Positions 41,759-51,428 of a stretch of DNA of 64,000 nucleotides are shown one piece after another (within the stretch, counting starts at the first letter, position 1; each line of letters opens with the position of its first letter). The stretch lies in the NCBI RefSeq assembly GCF_009759665.1, contig NZ_WQNE01000004.1, positions 1 to 64,000 on the forward strand. Reading direction: 5' to 3'. The position numbers and the translations under genes were made by a program. The stretch comes from Bradyrhizobium cajani (GTDB lineage Bacteria; Pseudomonadota; Alphaproteobacteria; Rhizobiales; Xanthobacteraceae). Below the pieces are notes generated by a model that worked only from the letters and a program-made list of their open reading frames with translations, was not told the origin of the DNA and searched no databases.

Positions 41759-42391
41759 TCAATTCGGACAGGGTTGTCCGGCGGCGCCCCACAAAGCCAT
41801 GTCCTTGACATGATCCTCGAAGGTGCCCGGCGGCGTCGTGCGGCCTGCTCCGGGCGCCCACCCGCGTGGAATGAAGCCGCTTAACGACGCATCGTGCCGC
41901 AAGTGCTCGACGAGACCGGCGGCGTCGCGGCCGCCATTGCGCTTGGGATCCTTCAGTTGCGCGCAGATTTCGGCGCCGCTCTTGCCGAACCAGATGAACG
42001 CCACCGGAGCGAGTTGCCAGTCGATGCCGGCGCGCGGCGGCGCCGGTGCCGGCTCGTTGGCCTGGGTGGAGGTTATGTGACAGGTCGAGCACGGGATCGT
42101 CTCCGCGCCGATGCGGCTCTCGCCGCCGTGGATGTTCATGCCGTGCACGCGGGGCCTGGTTTCGCCGGCCGGCGTCCAGATCGGGATCGCCTTGGCGTCG
42201 ACGTGGCAATTGGCACAACGCGGATGCGTCACCACGGCTTCGATCCGCTTCCAGGCCTCCAGCCCCTCGGCGCGGCTGACGCTGCCCGGCGGCAGCACGT
42301 CCTTGGCCGCCTCGTCCTTGGCTGCCACAATTCCGGTGAAGGCTGCAATTGCCGAAGCCGCGAAGGCGACCGCGATCAGAGATCTCTTCAT
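41759..42391 (-). CDS. Periplasmic dihaem cytochrome c of molybdenum hydroxylase operon
   Basis: A 210-residue exported protein with signal peptide (MKRSLIAVAFAASAIAAFTG, cut near VAA-KD). Two haem c motifs: C59-A-N-C62-H63 and C101-S-T-C104-H105. Candidate axial ligands are in HGMNIHGG. It follows the hydroxylase large subunit by 8 bp and is probably its electron acceptor, delivering electrons to the respiratory chain. The frame continues far upstream inside the preceding gene; ATG 42391 with the signal peptide is the right start. CcmIEFH in this window would be needed to mature it. Confidence 0.85.
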   Translation of the reverse strand: MKRSLIAVAFAASAIAAFTGIVAAKDEAAKDVLPPGSVSRAEGLEAWKRIEAVVTHPRCANCHVDAKAIPIWTPAGETRPRVHGMNIHGGESRIGAETIPCSTCHITSTQANEPAPAPPRAGIDWQLAPVAFIWFGKSGAEICAQLKDPKRNGGRDAAGLVEHLRHDASLSGFIPRGWAPGAGRTTPPGTFEDHVKDMALWGAAGQPCPN

Positions 42392-42399
42392 GGCGCGCC

Positions 42400-44652
42400 T
42401 CACACGAAATCGATGAACTTGTTGAAGGGCATTTCGCGGATGCGCTGTCCCGTCGCCGCGAAGATCGCATTCGCCAGCGCGGGCGCGGCCGGAGGAACAG
42501 GCGGCTCTCCGACGCCTCTCACCTTTGGATCGTTCTCGAGCCCGCGCACCTCGATGACGGGACATTGGTAGATCCGCATCGCTTCGTGGTGGTTGTAGTT
42601 GGTCTGCTGCACCGCGCCCTTGGCGTAAGTGAGCTCGCAATTGATGGCATGGCCGAGCCCCCAGACGACGCCGCCCTGCACCTGGTTCTCGAAATTGACG
42701 GGATCGACGACCTTGCCGACGTCGACCGCGACCCAGACCTTGTCGATCCTGATGCCTCTGTCCGTCTTCGTGACTTCGACGACCTCCGCTGTCGGCGTGC
42801 CGAAGGCCTCCACGAAAGCGACGCCCCGACCCCTGCCGTTGCCGAGCGGTCCCTTCCAGTCCGACATCTCCGCGACCGTCTCCAGCACCTTGCGGTAGGT
42901 CGGCACGGTGCACATCTCGATGCGCGCCTTCATGGGATCGAGACCCGCCGCGTGGATCAGCTCGTCGATGAAGCTTTCGGTGAAGAAGCCTGATGTTGAG
43001 GCGCCGACCGACCGCCACGTGGTGCACGGCGAAAGTCCCTGCGCCTCGTAGCTCGTGCCCCGGAAATTGGGGATGTCGTAGTAGACATTCCACAGGCCGG
43101 CGGCCAATTGGCCATCGGGATCCTTCGAGGGTATGCCCGAACGCTCGAGCAGCCCCTTGAGCGGAGCTGTCGAGGCCAGCTGCAGATCCGCTGCGACGAT
43201 CTTGCCTTTGTCGACGCTCCCTCTGTGCCGGGCGATCGCAATCTGCCGCGGAATATCCTGGAGAAAGTCCTCCTCGCGCGAGAACACGAGCTTGATCGGC
43301 GTCCCGCGCATCTGGTTTGCGATCTCGGCAAGGACACGGACGTTCTCGTATTCGAGACGGTGGCCAAAACTTCCACCGGTCCACTGGTTGTGGAATGTGA
43401 CCTGTTCCGGCTTGAGGCCGATCGCCGTCGCGGCGACATCCTGCACGAATTGGGGGCTCTGATGGCCCACCCAGATCTCCATCCCCTTGTCGGTGACGAG
43501 GCCGATCCCGTTGAGCGGCTCGAGCGGCTGATGCGCCACATAGGGCGCGCGATACTCGGCCTCAAGGCGCGTGCCGGTCTTCAGCCCGGCTTCGACATCA
43601 CCGATCTTTCGCCACTCCTTGCCCAGGAATTCGGGCGTGAACGAGGATTCCAGAACCTTCCAATGGTCAGCCTGCTCGGCGGGATAGGCCGAGGGCGCCC
43701 ACTCGCACGTGACGGCATCGGCCGCCTTGATCGCGTACCAGCTGTTGGTGGCGATCACCGCGACGCCATTCTTGATCTCGAGGATCTTCTTGACCCCCGG
43801 CATCACGCGCGCCTTGCTCGCGTCGTAGGATTTCAGCGGCTGACCCTTGTTGGGGTTCAGCTTGACGGAGGCGTAGAGCATACCGTCCATCTTCATATCG
43901 ATGCCGAACTTCAACTCGCCCATGACCTTCGCGCGGACGTCGAGCCGCGTCATCGGCTTGCCAAGCATGCGCCATTGCGACGGGTCGCGCGGCTTCGCAT
44001 CGAGCACCGGCGGAATCTTTGCAGCGTCCGCCGCGAGCGCGACATAGGCGATTTTCTTCCCGTCGGGCAGGATCACATGGCCGGACTGGGTGCGGAGGTC
44101 GGCGACAGCGACACCCGAACGCTTGGCAGCGGCCGCCTTCAACGTTTCGCGCGCGACCGCGCCGGCAACGCGCAGCTTTTCGTAGGTGTCCGGGATCGTG
44201 CTCGAGCCGCCGGTCATCTGCAGGCCGGACTTCCTGAGAGATTCGAGCACGGCGGCCCGCGCCTCCTCGGCAGCCGGACTTTGGTCCGCAGCCACGAACG
44301 GCGCGAACTCGTCGGCAAAACCGGTGTTGAAGTAAGCGGGGCTCGGCCCTGCGAAGCGGATCTCGAACTGACCGGGATCGAGGTCCATCTCTTCGGCGAT
44401 CATGATCGGCTGCACCGAGCCGACGCCCTGACCGATGTCGGCGTGCTGCGCGATCAGCGTGATCTTGTCGGGGCTGATCTCGACCCAGGGATTGAAGGCT
44501 ACGGAGTTCGGCCCGAGGCCGGCGAGCAGTGGATTGTCACCTGCGCTCGCGGCCGCTTCCGCAGGGCCGTAGGAGCCGAAGGCGATACCGCCGGCGACAG
44601 CGGCGGAGCCGAAAAGGAAGGCGCGACGGGAAAGACTCTGGATGTGGCCCAT
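42400..44652 (-). CDS. Molybdenum hydroxylase large subunit, isoquinoline 1-oxidoreductase type
   Basis: A 750-residue molybdopterin subunit of the xanthine dehydrogenase family, IorB/aldehyde dehydrogenase branch. A Tat signal (SRRAFLFGSAAVAGG) exports it folded. The hammerhead domain (DVRAKVMGELKFGIDMKMDG, ARVMPGVKKI) is followed by the cofactor domains; the active-site glutamate is in RGVGEPPVPP near the C-terminus. It hydroxylates an N-heterocycle or oxidises an aldehyde in the periplasm; the substrate is unknown. ATG 44652 starts the Tat peptide. It lies one base past the small-subunit stop. Confidence 0.92.
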   Translation of the reverse strand: MGHIQSLSRRAFLFGSAAVAGGIAFGSYGPAEAAASAGDNPLLAGLGPNSVAFNPWVEISPDKITLIAQHADIGQGVGSVQPIMIAEEMDLDPGQFEIRFAGPSPAYFNTGFADEFAPFVAADQSPAAEEARAAVLESLRKSGLQMTGGSSTIPDTYEKLRVAGAVARETLKAAAAKRSGVAVADLRTQSGHVILPDGKKIAYVALAADAAKIPPVLDAKPRDPSQWRMLGKPMTRLDVRAKVMGELKFGIDMKMDGMLYASVKLNPNKGQPLKSYDASKARVMPGVKKILEIKNGVAVIATNSWYAIKAADAVTCEWAPSAYPAEQADHWKVLESSFTPEFLGKEWRKIGDVEAGLKTGTRLEAEYRAPYVAHQPLEPLNGIGLVTDKGMEIWVGHQSPQFVQDVAATAIGLKPEQVTFHNQWTGGSFGHRLEYENVRVLAEIANQMRGTPIKLVFSREEDFLQDIPRQIAIARHRGSVDKGKIVAADLQLASTAPLKGLLERSGIPSKDPDGQLAAGLWNVYYDIPNFRGTSYEAQGLSPCTTWRSVGASTSGFFTESFIDELIHAAGLDPMKARIEMCTVPTYRKVLETVAEMSDWKGPLGNGRGRGVAFVEAFGTPTAEVVEVTKTDRGIRIDKVWVAVDVGKVVDPVNFENQVQGGVVWGLGHAINCELTYAKGAVQQTNYNHHEAMRIYQCPVIEVRGLENDPKVRGVGEPPVPPAAPALANAIFAATGQRIREMPFNKFIDFV

Positions 44653-44653
44653 C

Positions 44654-45118
44654 TCACTTCTCCGCCAGCTTCTTTGCGGCAGCCGCATGGATTGCGGTGC
44701 GTATGCGCGGATAGGTTCCGCAGCGGCAGAGATTGCCGGACATCACCTCATTGATGTCTTCGTCCGTTGGCTGCGAAATCAGGTCGAGAAGCGAGATGGC
44801 CTGCATGATCTGCCCGGTCTGGCAGTAGCCGCATTGCGGGACCTGGTGTTCGATCCAGGCCTGAAGCACCGGGTGCTGGTCCTTGTTGCCCAACCCTTCA
44901 AGCGTGACGACCGACTTGCCCGCGACCTCGCCGATATGCGCCTGGCAGGACCGGACCGCCATTCCGTCGATCTGGACAGTGCAGGCGCCACATTGCGCGA
45001 CCCCGCAGCCGTATTTGGGACTGGTGATGCCGAGTTCGTCGCGCAGGACCCAGAGCAAGGGCATCTCGGGAACGACGTCTACCTGACGCTTGACCCCATT
45101 GACGGTGAGCTCGATCAT
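44654..45118 (-). CDS. Molybdenum hydroxylase 2Fe-2S small subunit
   Basis: A 154-residue IorA-type subunit. The plant-type [2Fe-2S] ligands are C38, C43, C46 and C58 ([13 protein letters not shown]), and the second cluster uses C96, C99, C131 and C133 (CGYCQTG, CRC). It has no signal peptide and is probably carried out with the Tat-exported large subunit. It is first in a three-gene operon with the large subunit and the cytochrome. Confidence 0.94.
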   Translation of the reverse strand: MIELTVNGVKRQVDVVPEMPLLWVLRDELGITSPKYGCGVAQCGACTVQIDGMAVRSCQAHIGEVAGKSVVTLEGLGNKDQHPVLQAWIEHQVPQCGYCQTGQIMQAISLLDLISQPTDEDINEVMSGNLCRCGTYPRIRTAIHAAAAKKLAEK

Positions 45119-45446
45119 GTCGATGTGCCCCTTTGCGCTGTTGTGTTTCAGCGTGCCCGCGGAGCCTCGATCCTGTCAATTTGAAACCCGGCAGCATCGA
45201 CGTTCACTTTCAGAATCGCACGATAACAGCAGCGAGATGCGCCTTCTCGTCGCGCGACATTTCGATCCGCACGAGAGCAATTCCGAACTGCGCATATTGT
45301 GGGCAAATCAAGCTCGTTGCGCTTGCATCCTGCATGGCAGACCTACCTGCCGGCATGACGGACCGCGCTTTACGCGTCCCGCAATTCCTGATCCTCTCTC
45401 CTGCAATCAGCCGGGACCAACCGGCCTCGCCAGGGAGAGAGACGCC
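45119..45446. other. Divergent promoter region
   Basis: 328 bp between the hydroxylase operon and the thiamine-diphosphate enzyme gene. It must hold promoters for both directions, but no convincing -35/-10 pair, inverted repeat or small gene was found. AGGGAGAGA lies just before ATG 45447. Confidence 0.5.
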
Positions 45447-47081
45447 ATGAAGCTCGGCACCGCGATCGCGGAAATCATGAGGCGCGAGGGCATCGAGATC
45501 CTCTGCGGCTACCCCGTCAACCACCTGATCGAGCACGCCGCCAAGGCCGAGATCCGGCCCGTGATGGTGCGGCAGGAGCGCGTCGGACTCCACATGGCGG
45601 ACGCGATCTCGCGCGTGACGTCGGGGCGCACGATCGGCGCGTTCTGTATGCAGCATGGGCCCGGCGCCGAGAATGCCATGGGCGGCGTCGCGCAATGCTT
45701 CGGCGAATCCGTCCCGGTGCTGGTGCTGCCGATGGGCTACCAGCGCAGGCTTTCGCACATCGAGCCGAACTTCAACTCCAGCGAGGCGATGAAGCCGTTC
45801 GCGAAATCGTCCGAGCCGATCATCCTCGCCGCGGAAGTCGCCAACATCTTCCGCCGCGCCTTCACCAAGCTGAAGAACGGCCGCGGCGGTCCGGTCATCG
45901 TCGAGATTCCCGCCGACATGTGGAACGAGGAGGTGCCGGAGCCGCTCGACTACACGCCGGTGCTGCGCACGCGCTACGGCGCCGATCCCGTGCATGTGAA
46001 GGAAGCAGCCAGCCTGCTCGTCAACGCGAAGCGACCGGTGATCTATGCCGGCCAGGGCGTGCATTACGCCCAGGCCTGGGCACTGCTGGAACGGCTCGCG
46101 GAACGGCTGGCCATTCCCGTCACCACCAGTCTCGGCGGCAAGTCGGCATTTCCGGAGACGCACCCGCTCTCGCTCGGCTCCGGCGGCCTCGCGGTGCCGC
46201 GCGCGGTCCCGAAATTCCTGGCCGAGGCCGACGTCATCTTCGGCATCGGCTGCTCCTTCACCGAGACGAGCTTCGGCATCGCCATGCCGAAGGGCAAGAC
46301 CATCATCCATTCGACGCTCGATCCGAACCATCTCAACAAGGACGTCGAGGCCAGGATCGGCCTCGTCGGCGACGCCGGGCTCGTGCTCGATGCGCTGCTG
46401 GAGGAGATCGGCAAGACGGTCACCGCGGATCGCGATGCTTCCGCGGTCGCGGCCGAGATCGCGGCCTCGCACAGGGAGTGGCTGGCGAAATGGATGCCGA
46501 AGCTCACCAGCAATGACGCGCCGCTCAGTCCCTATCGCGTGCTGTGGGACCTGCAACGCACCGTCGACATCCACAACACCATCATCACGCATGATGCCGG
46601 CAGCCCGCGCGACCAGCTCTCGCCGTTCTGGAAGGCGGTCGAGCCCCTTTCCTATCTCGGCTGGGGCAAGACGACGCAGCTCGGCTATGGCCTTGGGCTT
46701 GCGATGGGGGCCAAGCTCGCAAAACCCGACAAGCTCTGCATCAACGTCTGGGGCGATGCGGCCATTGGTTTTACGGGCATGGATTTCGAGACCGCGGTGC
46801 GCGAGCGCATCCCGATCATGTCGATCCTGCTCAACAATTTCTCGATGGCGATCGAGCTGAAGGTGATGCCGGTCTCGACCGAGAAATATCGCTCCACCGA
46901 CATCTCCGGCGACTACGCCGCCATGGCGCGCGCCTTCGGTGGCTATGGCGAGCGGGTGCTGAAGCCGGAAGACATCGTGCCGGCGATCCGGCGCGGCATC
47001 CAGAAGACGCAGGAGGGCGTACCGGTGCTGCTGGAGTTCATCACCAGCAAGGAGACGGAGGTGTCGCGGCCGGGCACGTGA
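45447..47081 (+). CDS. Thiamine-diphosphate-dependent enzyme, acetolactate synthase-like
   Basis: A 544-residue enzyme of the acetolactate synthase/benzoylformate decarboxylase superfamily. The N-terminal pyrimidine domain has the catalytic glutamate E44 (VRQERVGLHMADA), a central domain follows, and the C-terminal diphosphate domain has the G436-D437...N463-N464 metal motif. It lacks features that define true acetolactate synthase and is probably a decarboxylase or carboligase of a 2-oxo acid; the substrate is not known. ATG 45447 follows AGGGAGAGA. It is divergent from the molybdenum hydroxylase genes. Confidence 0.9.
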   Translation: MKLGTAIAEIMRREGIEILCGYPVNHLIEHAAKAEIRPVMVRQERVGLHMADAISRVTSGRTIGAFCMQHGPGAENAMGGVAQCFGESVPVLVLPMGYQRRLSHIEPNFNSSEAMKPFAKSSEPIILAAEVANIFRRAFTKLKNGRGGPVIVEIPADMWNEEVPEPLDYTPVLRTRYGADPVHVKEAASLLVNAKRPVIYAGQGVHYAQAWALLERLAERLAIPVTTSLGGKSAFPETHPLSLGSGGLAVPRAVPKFLAEADVIFGIGCSFTETSFGIAMPKGKTIIHSTLDPNHLNKDVEARIGLVGDAGLVLDALLEEIGKTVTADRDASAVAAEIAASHREWLAKWMPKLTSNDAPLSPYRVLWDLQRTVDIHNTIITHDAGSPRDQLSPFWKAVEPLSYLGWGKTTQLGYGLGLAMGAKLAKPDKLCINVWGDAAIGFTGMDFETAVRERIPIMSILLNNFSMAIELKVMPVSTEKYRSTDISGDYAAMARAFGGYGERVLKPEDIVPAIRRGIQKTQEGVPVLLEFITSKETEVSRPGT

Positions 47082-47186
47082 GCGGGGCCGGTTTCGACGG
47101 CACGGCGGCGGGCGCTGGCTCCGGCCACTGGTGATGTGATAATCCGGCTAGTGCCGCGCACGTCGCGGCATCAAGCCGGATTAGGA

Positions 47187-49697
47187 ATGACCACCCCCTC
47201 CAACGATATCGCCGGGATCGACGAGCTCAAACGGCAGTTGCGGTCGGCCGCAGCCGAGAATGCACGGCTGCGCTCCGAGCTTGCGATTGCGCGCGATCGC
47301 CAAAGCGCCAGCGCCGAGATCCTGCGCACCATCGCCGCCTCCCCCTCCGATGCCCGGCCGGTCTTCGCGGCGATCGCCTCCAGCTCAAAGCGCCTGCTCG
47401 GCGGCTTCTCCGCCACCGTGCTTCAATTCATCGGCGACGAGCTGCACCTCGTGGCGTTTACGCCGACCAGCCCGGAGGCGGACGCAGGACTCAAGGCCTC
47501 GTTTCCGCGCAAGATCGCCGACTTTCCAACCTTTGCCCTCGTGCGCGGCGGCGAGACGATCCAGTTCCCCGACAGCGAGGCCGCCGACGTCCCGGCACTG
47601 AATCGGGAGCTGGCGCGGTTGCGCGGCTTCCGCAGCGTGCTGTTCATGCCGCTGATGAACCGGGGCACGCCGGTTGGCATGATCAGTGTCACGCGCGCCG
47701 AGCCGGGCGCATTCGCGCCCGATCACGTGCAATTGCTCCAGACCCTTGCCGACCAGGCCGTGATCGCGATCGAGAATACGCGGCTGTTCAACGAGACGCA
47801 GGAAACGCTCGAGCGCCAGACCGCCACGGCCGACATCCTGAAGGTGATGGCGGCCTCGCCCTCCGACGTGCAGCCGGTGTTCGACGCCATCGCGGCCAAT
47901 GCCAACCGGCTGATCGGCGGCTTTTCCACCGCCGTGCTGCGCTATATCGACGGTGCCGCCCACCTTGCGGCATTCACGCCGACCGACCCCGTCGGCGATC
48001 GCGTGCTCCAGTCCTCCTTCCCGGTGCCGTTTGCGCAGTTTCCGCCCTATCGGCTCGTGGCCAATGGTGCGGCGGCGCAACTGCCCGACACCGAGCTCGA
48101 GCCGGCCGCACGCGACATCGCGCGCGCACGCGGCTATCGCAGCATGCTGTTCGCGCCCTTGATGAGCGAGGGCGAGGCGATCGGCATCATCATCGCGACG
48201 CGACGCGCGACCGGCACCTTCGGCGAGCACCATGTCGGGCTGTTGCAGACCTTCGCCGACCAGGCGGTGATCGCGATCAAGAATGTCAGCCTGTTCAACG
48301 CGACGAAGGAAGCGCTGGAACGGCAAACCGCGACCGCCGACATCCTCAAGGTGATCGCCGCCTCGCCTGCCGACGTCACACCCGTGTTCCAGGCCATCTC
48401 CGACAGCGCCAAGGCGCTGATCGGCGGACACTCGTCCACCGTCACCCGCGTCATCGACGGCATGCTGCACCTGGCCGCCTTCACCACCGATAACGAAGCG
48501 GGCAATGCGGATTTGCGCGGCTCCTTCCCGGCACCGCTGTCGGCGTCAGGCATCCACAGCCGGGTGGCGCAAAGCGGAGAGGTCGCCTTCCGCACCGACA
48601 TGCAGAACGAGCCCGACCTCACGGCGGCAATGCGGGAGCTGGCGCGGACCAGAGGCTATCGCAGCATCCTCGTCGTGCCGATGCTGCGCGACGGCATTGC
48701 AATCGGCACCATCGCCGTCACGCGACCGGAGGCCGGTCATTTTCCGGACAAGGCGGTCAACCTGCTCAAGACCTTTGCCGACCAGGCCGTGATCGCCATC
48801 GAGAACGCACGCCTGTTCAACGAGGTGCAGGACCGCACGCGGGAGCTCGCCAGATCGCTCGACGATCTGCGCGCAGCGCAAGACCGGTTGATCCAGACCG
48901 AGAAGCTTGCATCGCTCGGCCAGCTCACCGCCGGCATCGCCCACGAGATCAAGAACCCGCTCAACTTCGTCAACAATTTCGCCTCGCTCTCCGCCGAGCT
49001 GACCGACGAGCTGAACGAGGCGCTTGCGCCCGTCCCACTCGCCGACGATGTCCGCAGCGAGGTCGACGAGCTGACCGCGCTTTTGAAGGACAATCTGCAA
49101 AAGGTCGTGCAGCACGGACGGCGCGCCGATTCCATCGTCAAGAACATGCTGCTGCATTCGCGCGAAGGCGGCGGCGAGCACCGGCTGAGCGACATCAACG
49201 CGCTGGTCGAGGAGAGCCTCAACCTCGCCTATCACGGCGCGCGTGCCGAGAAGCCGCAATTCGACGTCACCCTCGAACGCGACCTCGATCCGGCGGCCGG
49301 CATGGCCGATGTGTTTCCGCAGGAGATCACGCGGGTGCTGCTGAACCTGATCTCGAACGGCTTCTACGCGGCGGCCAAGCGCAAGGCGGACAATGGCGCC
49401 GCCGGTTTCAAGCCGGTCGTGGTTGCCGCAACGCGCGACCGCGGCGACCACATCGAGATCCGCATCCGCGACAACGGCACCGGCATTCCCGACGCGGTGA
49501 AGGAGAAGATCTTCAATCCGTTCTTCACTACCAAGCCGGCCGGCGAAGGCACCGGCCTCGGGCTGTCGATGAGCCACGACATCGTGGTGAAGCAGCACGG
49601 CGGCACGATCGACGTCGAGACGAGGCCCGGCGCGTTCACCGAATTCACGATCCTGCTGCCACGGACAAGCAGCATCCCGGACAAGGGCAGCGGGTAG
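47187..49697 (+). CDS. Soluble histidine kinase with three GAF domains
   Basis: An 836-residue cytosolic kinase with no membrane helix. After a coiled coil come three similar GAF domains, each opening with an (A)ADILK-x-x-AASP-x-D-x-xPVF-like motif at about residues 41, 213 and 382. The kinase core shows LTAGIAHEIKNPLNFVNNF (H586) and an ATPase domain with NLISNGFYAA, DNGTGIPD, and GTGLGLSMS. No partner regulator is adjacent. GAF domains of this kind bind small molecules or haem; none can be named. ATG 47187 follows TTAGGA. Confidence 0.93.
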   Translation: MTTPSNDIAGIDELKRQLRSAAAENARLRSELAIARDRQSASAEILRTIAASPSDARPVFAAIASSSKRLLGGFSATVLQFIGDELHLVAFTPTSPEADAGLKASFPRKIADFPTFALVRGGETIQFPDSEAADVPALNRELARLRGFRSVLFMPLMNRGTPVGMISVTRAEPGAFAPDHVQLLQTLADQAVIAIENTRLFNETQETLERQTATADILKVMAASPSDVQPVFDAIAANANRLIGGFSTAVLRYIDGAAHLAAFTPTDPVGDRVLQSSFPVPFAQFPPYRLVANGAAAQLPDTELEPAARDIARARGYRSMLFAPLMSEGEAIGIIIATRRATGTFGEHHVGLLQTFADQAVIAIKNVSLFNATKEALERQTATADILKVIAASPADVTPVFQAISDSAKALIGGHSSTVTRVIDGMLHLAAFTTDNEAGNADLRGSFPAPLSASGIHSRVAQSGEVAFRTDMQNEPDLTAAMRELARTRGYRSILVVPMLRDGIAIGTIAVTRPEAGHFPDKAVNLLKTFADQAVIAIENARLFNEVQDRTRELARSLDDLRAAQDRLIQTEKLASLGQLTAGIAHEIKNPLNFVNNFASLSAELTDELNEALAPVPLADDVRSEVDELTALLKDNLQKVVQHGRRADSIVKNMLLHSREGGGEHRLSDINALVEESLNLAYHGARAEKPQFDVTLERDLDPAAGMADVFPQEITRVLLNLISNGFYAAAKRKADNGAAGFKPVVVAATRDRGDHIEIRIRDNGTGIPDAVKEKIFNPFFTTKPAGEGTGLGLSMSHDIVVKQHGGTIDVETRPGAFTEFTILLPRTSSIPDKGSG

Positions 49698-49718
49698 CGG
49701 CGTTCGGAAGGTGCTTTG

Positions 49719-51425
49719 ATGAATCCAGCGAGGCTTATTCGGCGACAATTGCTCTCGCTGTCCGGCGTCGGCCTGATGCTGGGTGCCCTGTTCTTCGCTG
49801 CCGCGCTGACGCCGACGCTGGTGCCGCGGAGCTATCTCACCCAAGGCGCCCTCGCCGGTGCCTGCTTTGCGATCGGCTACCTCGCCGGAAACCTCTGGCG
49901 CTGGCTGTGGCACTATCTCGAGCTGCCCGAGCCCTCGGCGCGCCTGAGGTCGATCGCCAACGCATTGATCGCGGCCGGCTGCCTGATCGTGGTCATCATT
50001 TGCCTGTGGCGGGCTGCCGAATGGCAAAACTCGATCCGCAGCGTGATGGAGATCGCGCCGGTCGAAACCGCGCATCCGCTCAAGGTGAGCGCCGTCGCCC
50101 TGGTCACCTTCATCGTTTTCCTGGCCCTGGCGCGGCTGTTCATCGTCATCTCGCGATTCCTCGCCGTGCGCACGATGCGCTTCATCCCGAGAAAAGTCGC
50201 CAACGTCATCGGCGTCGTGATTGCAGGCCTGCTGTTCTGGTCGATCGCCAACAATTTCCTGATCCGCACGGCGTTCAACGCGCTCGATTCATCCTTCCGC
50301 GAATTCGACGCCTTGTTCGAGCCGGAGCGGCCGCAGCCGACCGATCCCGGTCGAACAGGAAGCGCGGCATCGCTGGTGAAGTGGAAGGAGCTCGGACGCA
50401 TGGGGCGACGATTCATCGCCTCGGGTCCGCGCGCTGCCGAGATCAGCGCCGTCACGGAACAGGCAGCGCAGGAGCCTGTGCGCGTTTATGTCGGCCTCGG
50501 CGGCGCCGACACGGCGCAAGCGCGCGCCAGGCTTGCGCTCGACGAGCTCAAGCGGCAGCACGGTTTCGACCGCGCCATTCTCGTCGTCATCACGCCGACC
50601 GGGACCGGCTGGATCGATCCGTCGGCGATGGATGCGGTCGAATATCTGCATCATGGCAATGTGGCCAGCGTCGCGGTGCAGTATTCCTATCTCAACAGCC
50701 CGCTGTCACTGCTGTTTCAGCCCGAATACGGCGCGGAGGCGGCGCGCGCTCTGTTCTCCGAGATCTACGGCTACTGGACAACACTGCCGAAGGACCGGCG
50801 GCCGAGGCTCTATCTGCACGGGCTCAGCCTCGGCGCTCTGAACTCGGAACAATCCGCGGAGCTGTTCGAGACGATCGGCGATCCGATTGCCGGCGCGCTG
50901 TGGAGCGGAGCGCCGTTCGCGAGCCGGATCTGGCGCTCGGTCACAGCGAACCGCAATCAGGGTTCGCCGGCGTGGCTCCCGGAGTTTCGCGACGGCCGCT
51001 TCGTGCGCTTCATGAACCAGAACGGAGCGACGGTGCCGCCGGATACGCCCTGGGGCCCGATGCGCGTCGTCTACCTGCAATATGCCAGCGACGCGATCAC
51101 GTTCTTCGCCTACCGCGACGCCTATCAGGCACCGGCCTGGATGACGAGCCCGCGCGGGCCGGATGTCTCACCGGAGCTGCGATGGTATCCAATCGTGACG
51201 ATGCTGCAGCTCGCCCTCGACATGGCGGTCGCAACCAACACGCCGATGGGTTTTGGCCATGTCTACGCGCCCGAGCATTACGTCGATGCCTGGGTCGCGG
51301 TCACGGATGTCCATGATTGGCCCGCCGAAGCGCTGGCACGGCTCAGGAGCCATCTTGCGACAAGAGCGCGGCAGGCCGCCACGGGCAGTGCCGGCGAAGA
51401 CGCCTACGCCGATCGCGGCGGCTAG
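49719..51425 (+). CDS. Membrane-anchored alpha/beta hydrolase
   Basis: A 568-residue protein of the Abhydrolase_9 family (PF15420 N-terminal plus PF10081 catalytic, by recognition). Four N-terminal helices (about 13-190) precede a catalytic domain with LHGLSLGALNSE, nucleophile S370. The substrate may be a lipid or ester of the envelope; none is established. ATG 49719 follows a TTG (49716). It ends three bases before the convergent transporter gene and 21 bp after the kinase. Confidence 0.88.
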   Translation: MNPARLIRRQLLSLSGVGLMLGALFFAAALTPTLVPRSYLTQGALAGACFAIGYLAGNLWRWLWHYLELPEPSARLRSIANALIAAGCLIVVIICLWRAAEWQNSIRSVMEIAPVETAHPLKVSAVALVTFIVFLALARLFIVISRFLAVRTMRFIPRKVANVIGVVIAGLLFWSIANNFLIRTAFNALDSSFREFDALFEPERPQPTDPGRTGSAASLVKWKELGRMGRRFIASGPRAAEISAVTEQAAQEPVRVYVGLGGADTAQARARLALDELKRQHGFDRAILVVITPTGTGWIDPSAMDAVEYLHHGNVASVAVQYSYLNSPLSLLFQPEYGAEAARALFSEIYGYWTTLPKDRRPRLYLHGLSLGALNSEQSAELFETIGDPIAGALWSGAPFASRIWRSVTANRNQGSPAWLPEFRDGRFVRFMNQNGATVPPDTPWGPMRVVYLQYASDAITFFAYRDAYQAPAWMTSPRGPDVSPELRWYPIVTMLQLALDMAVATNTPMGFGHVYAPEHYVDAWVAVTDVHDWPAEALARLRSHLATRARQAATGSAGEDAYADRGG

Positions 51426-51428
51426 CCG

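Noticed and set aside
42392..43384. Upstream extension of the dihaem cytochrome frame
   Set aside because: It lies inside the hydroxylase gene and reads as shadow sequence; the signal peptide starts at 42391.
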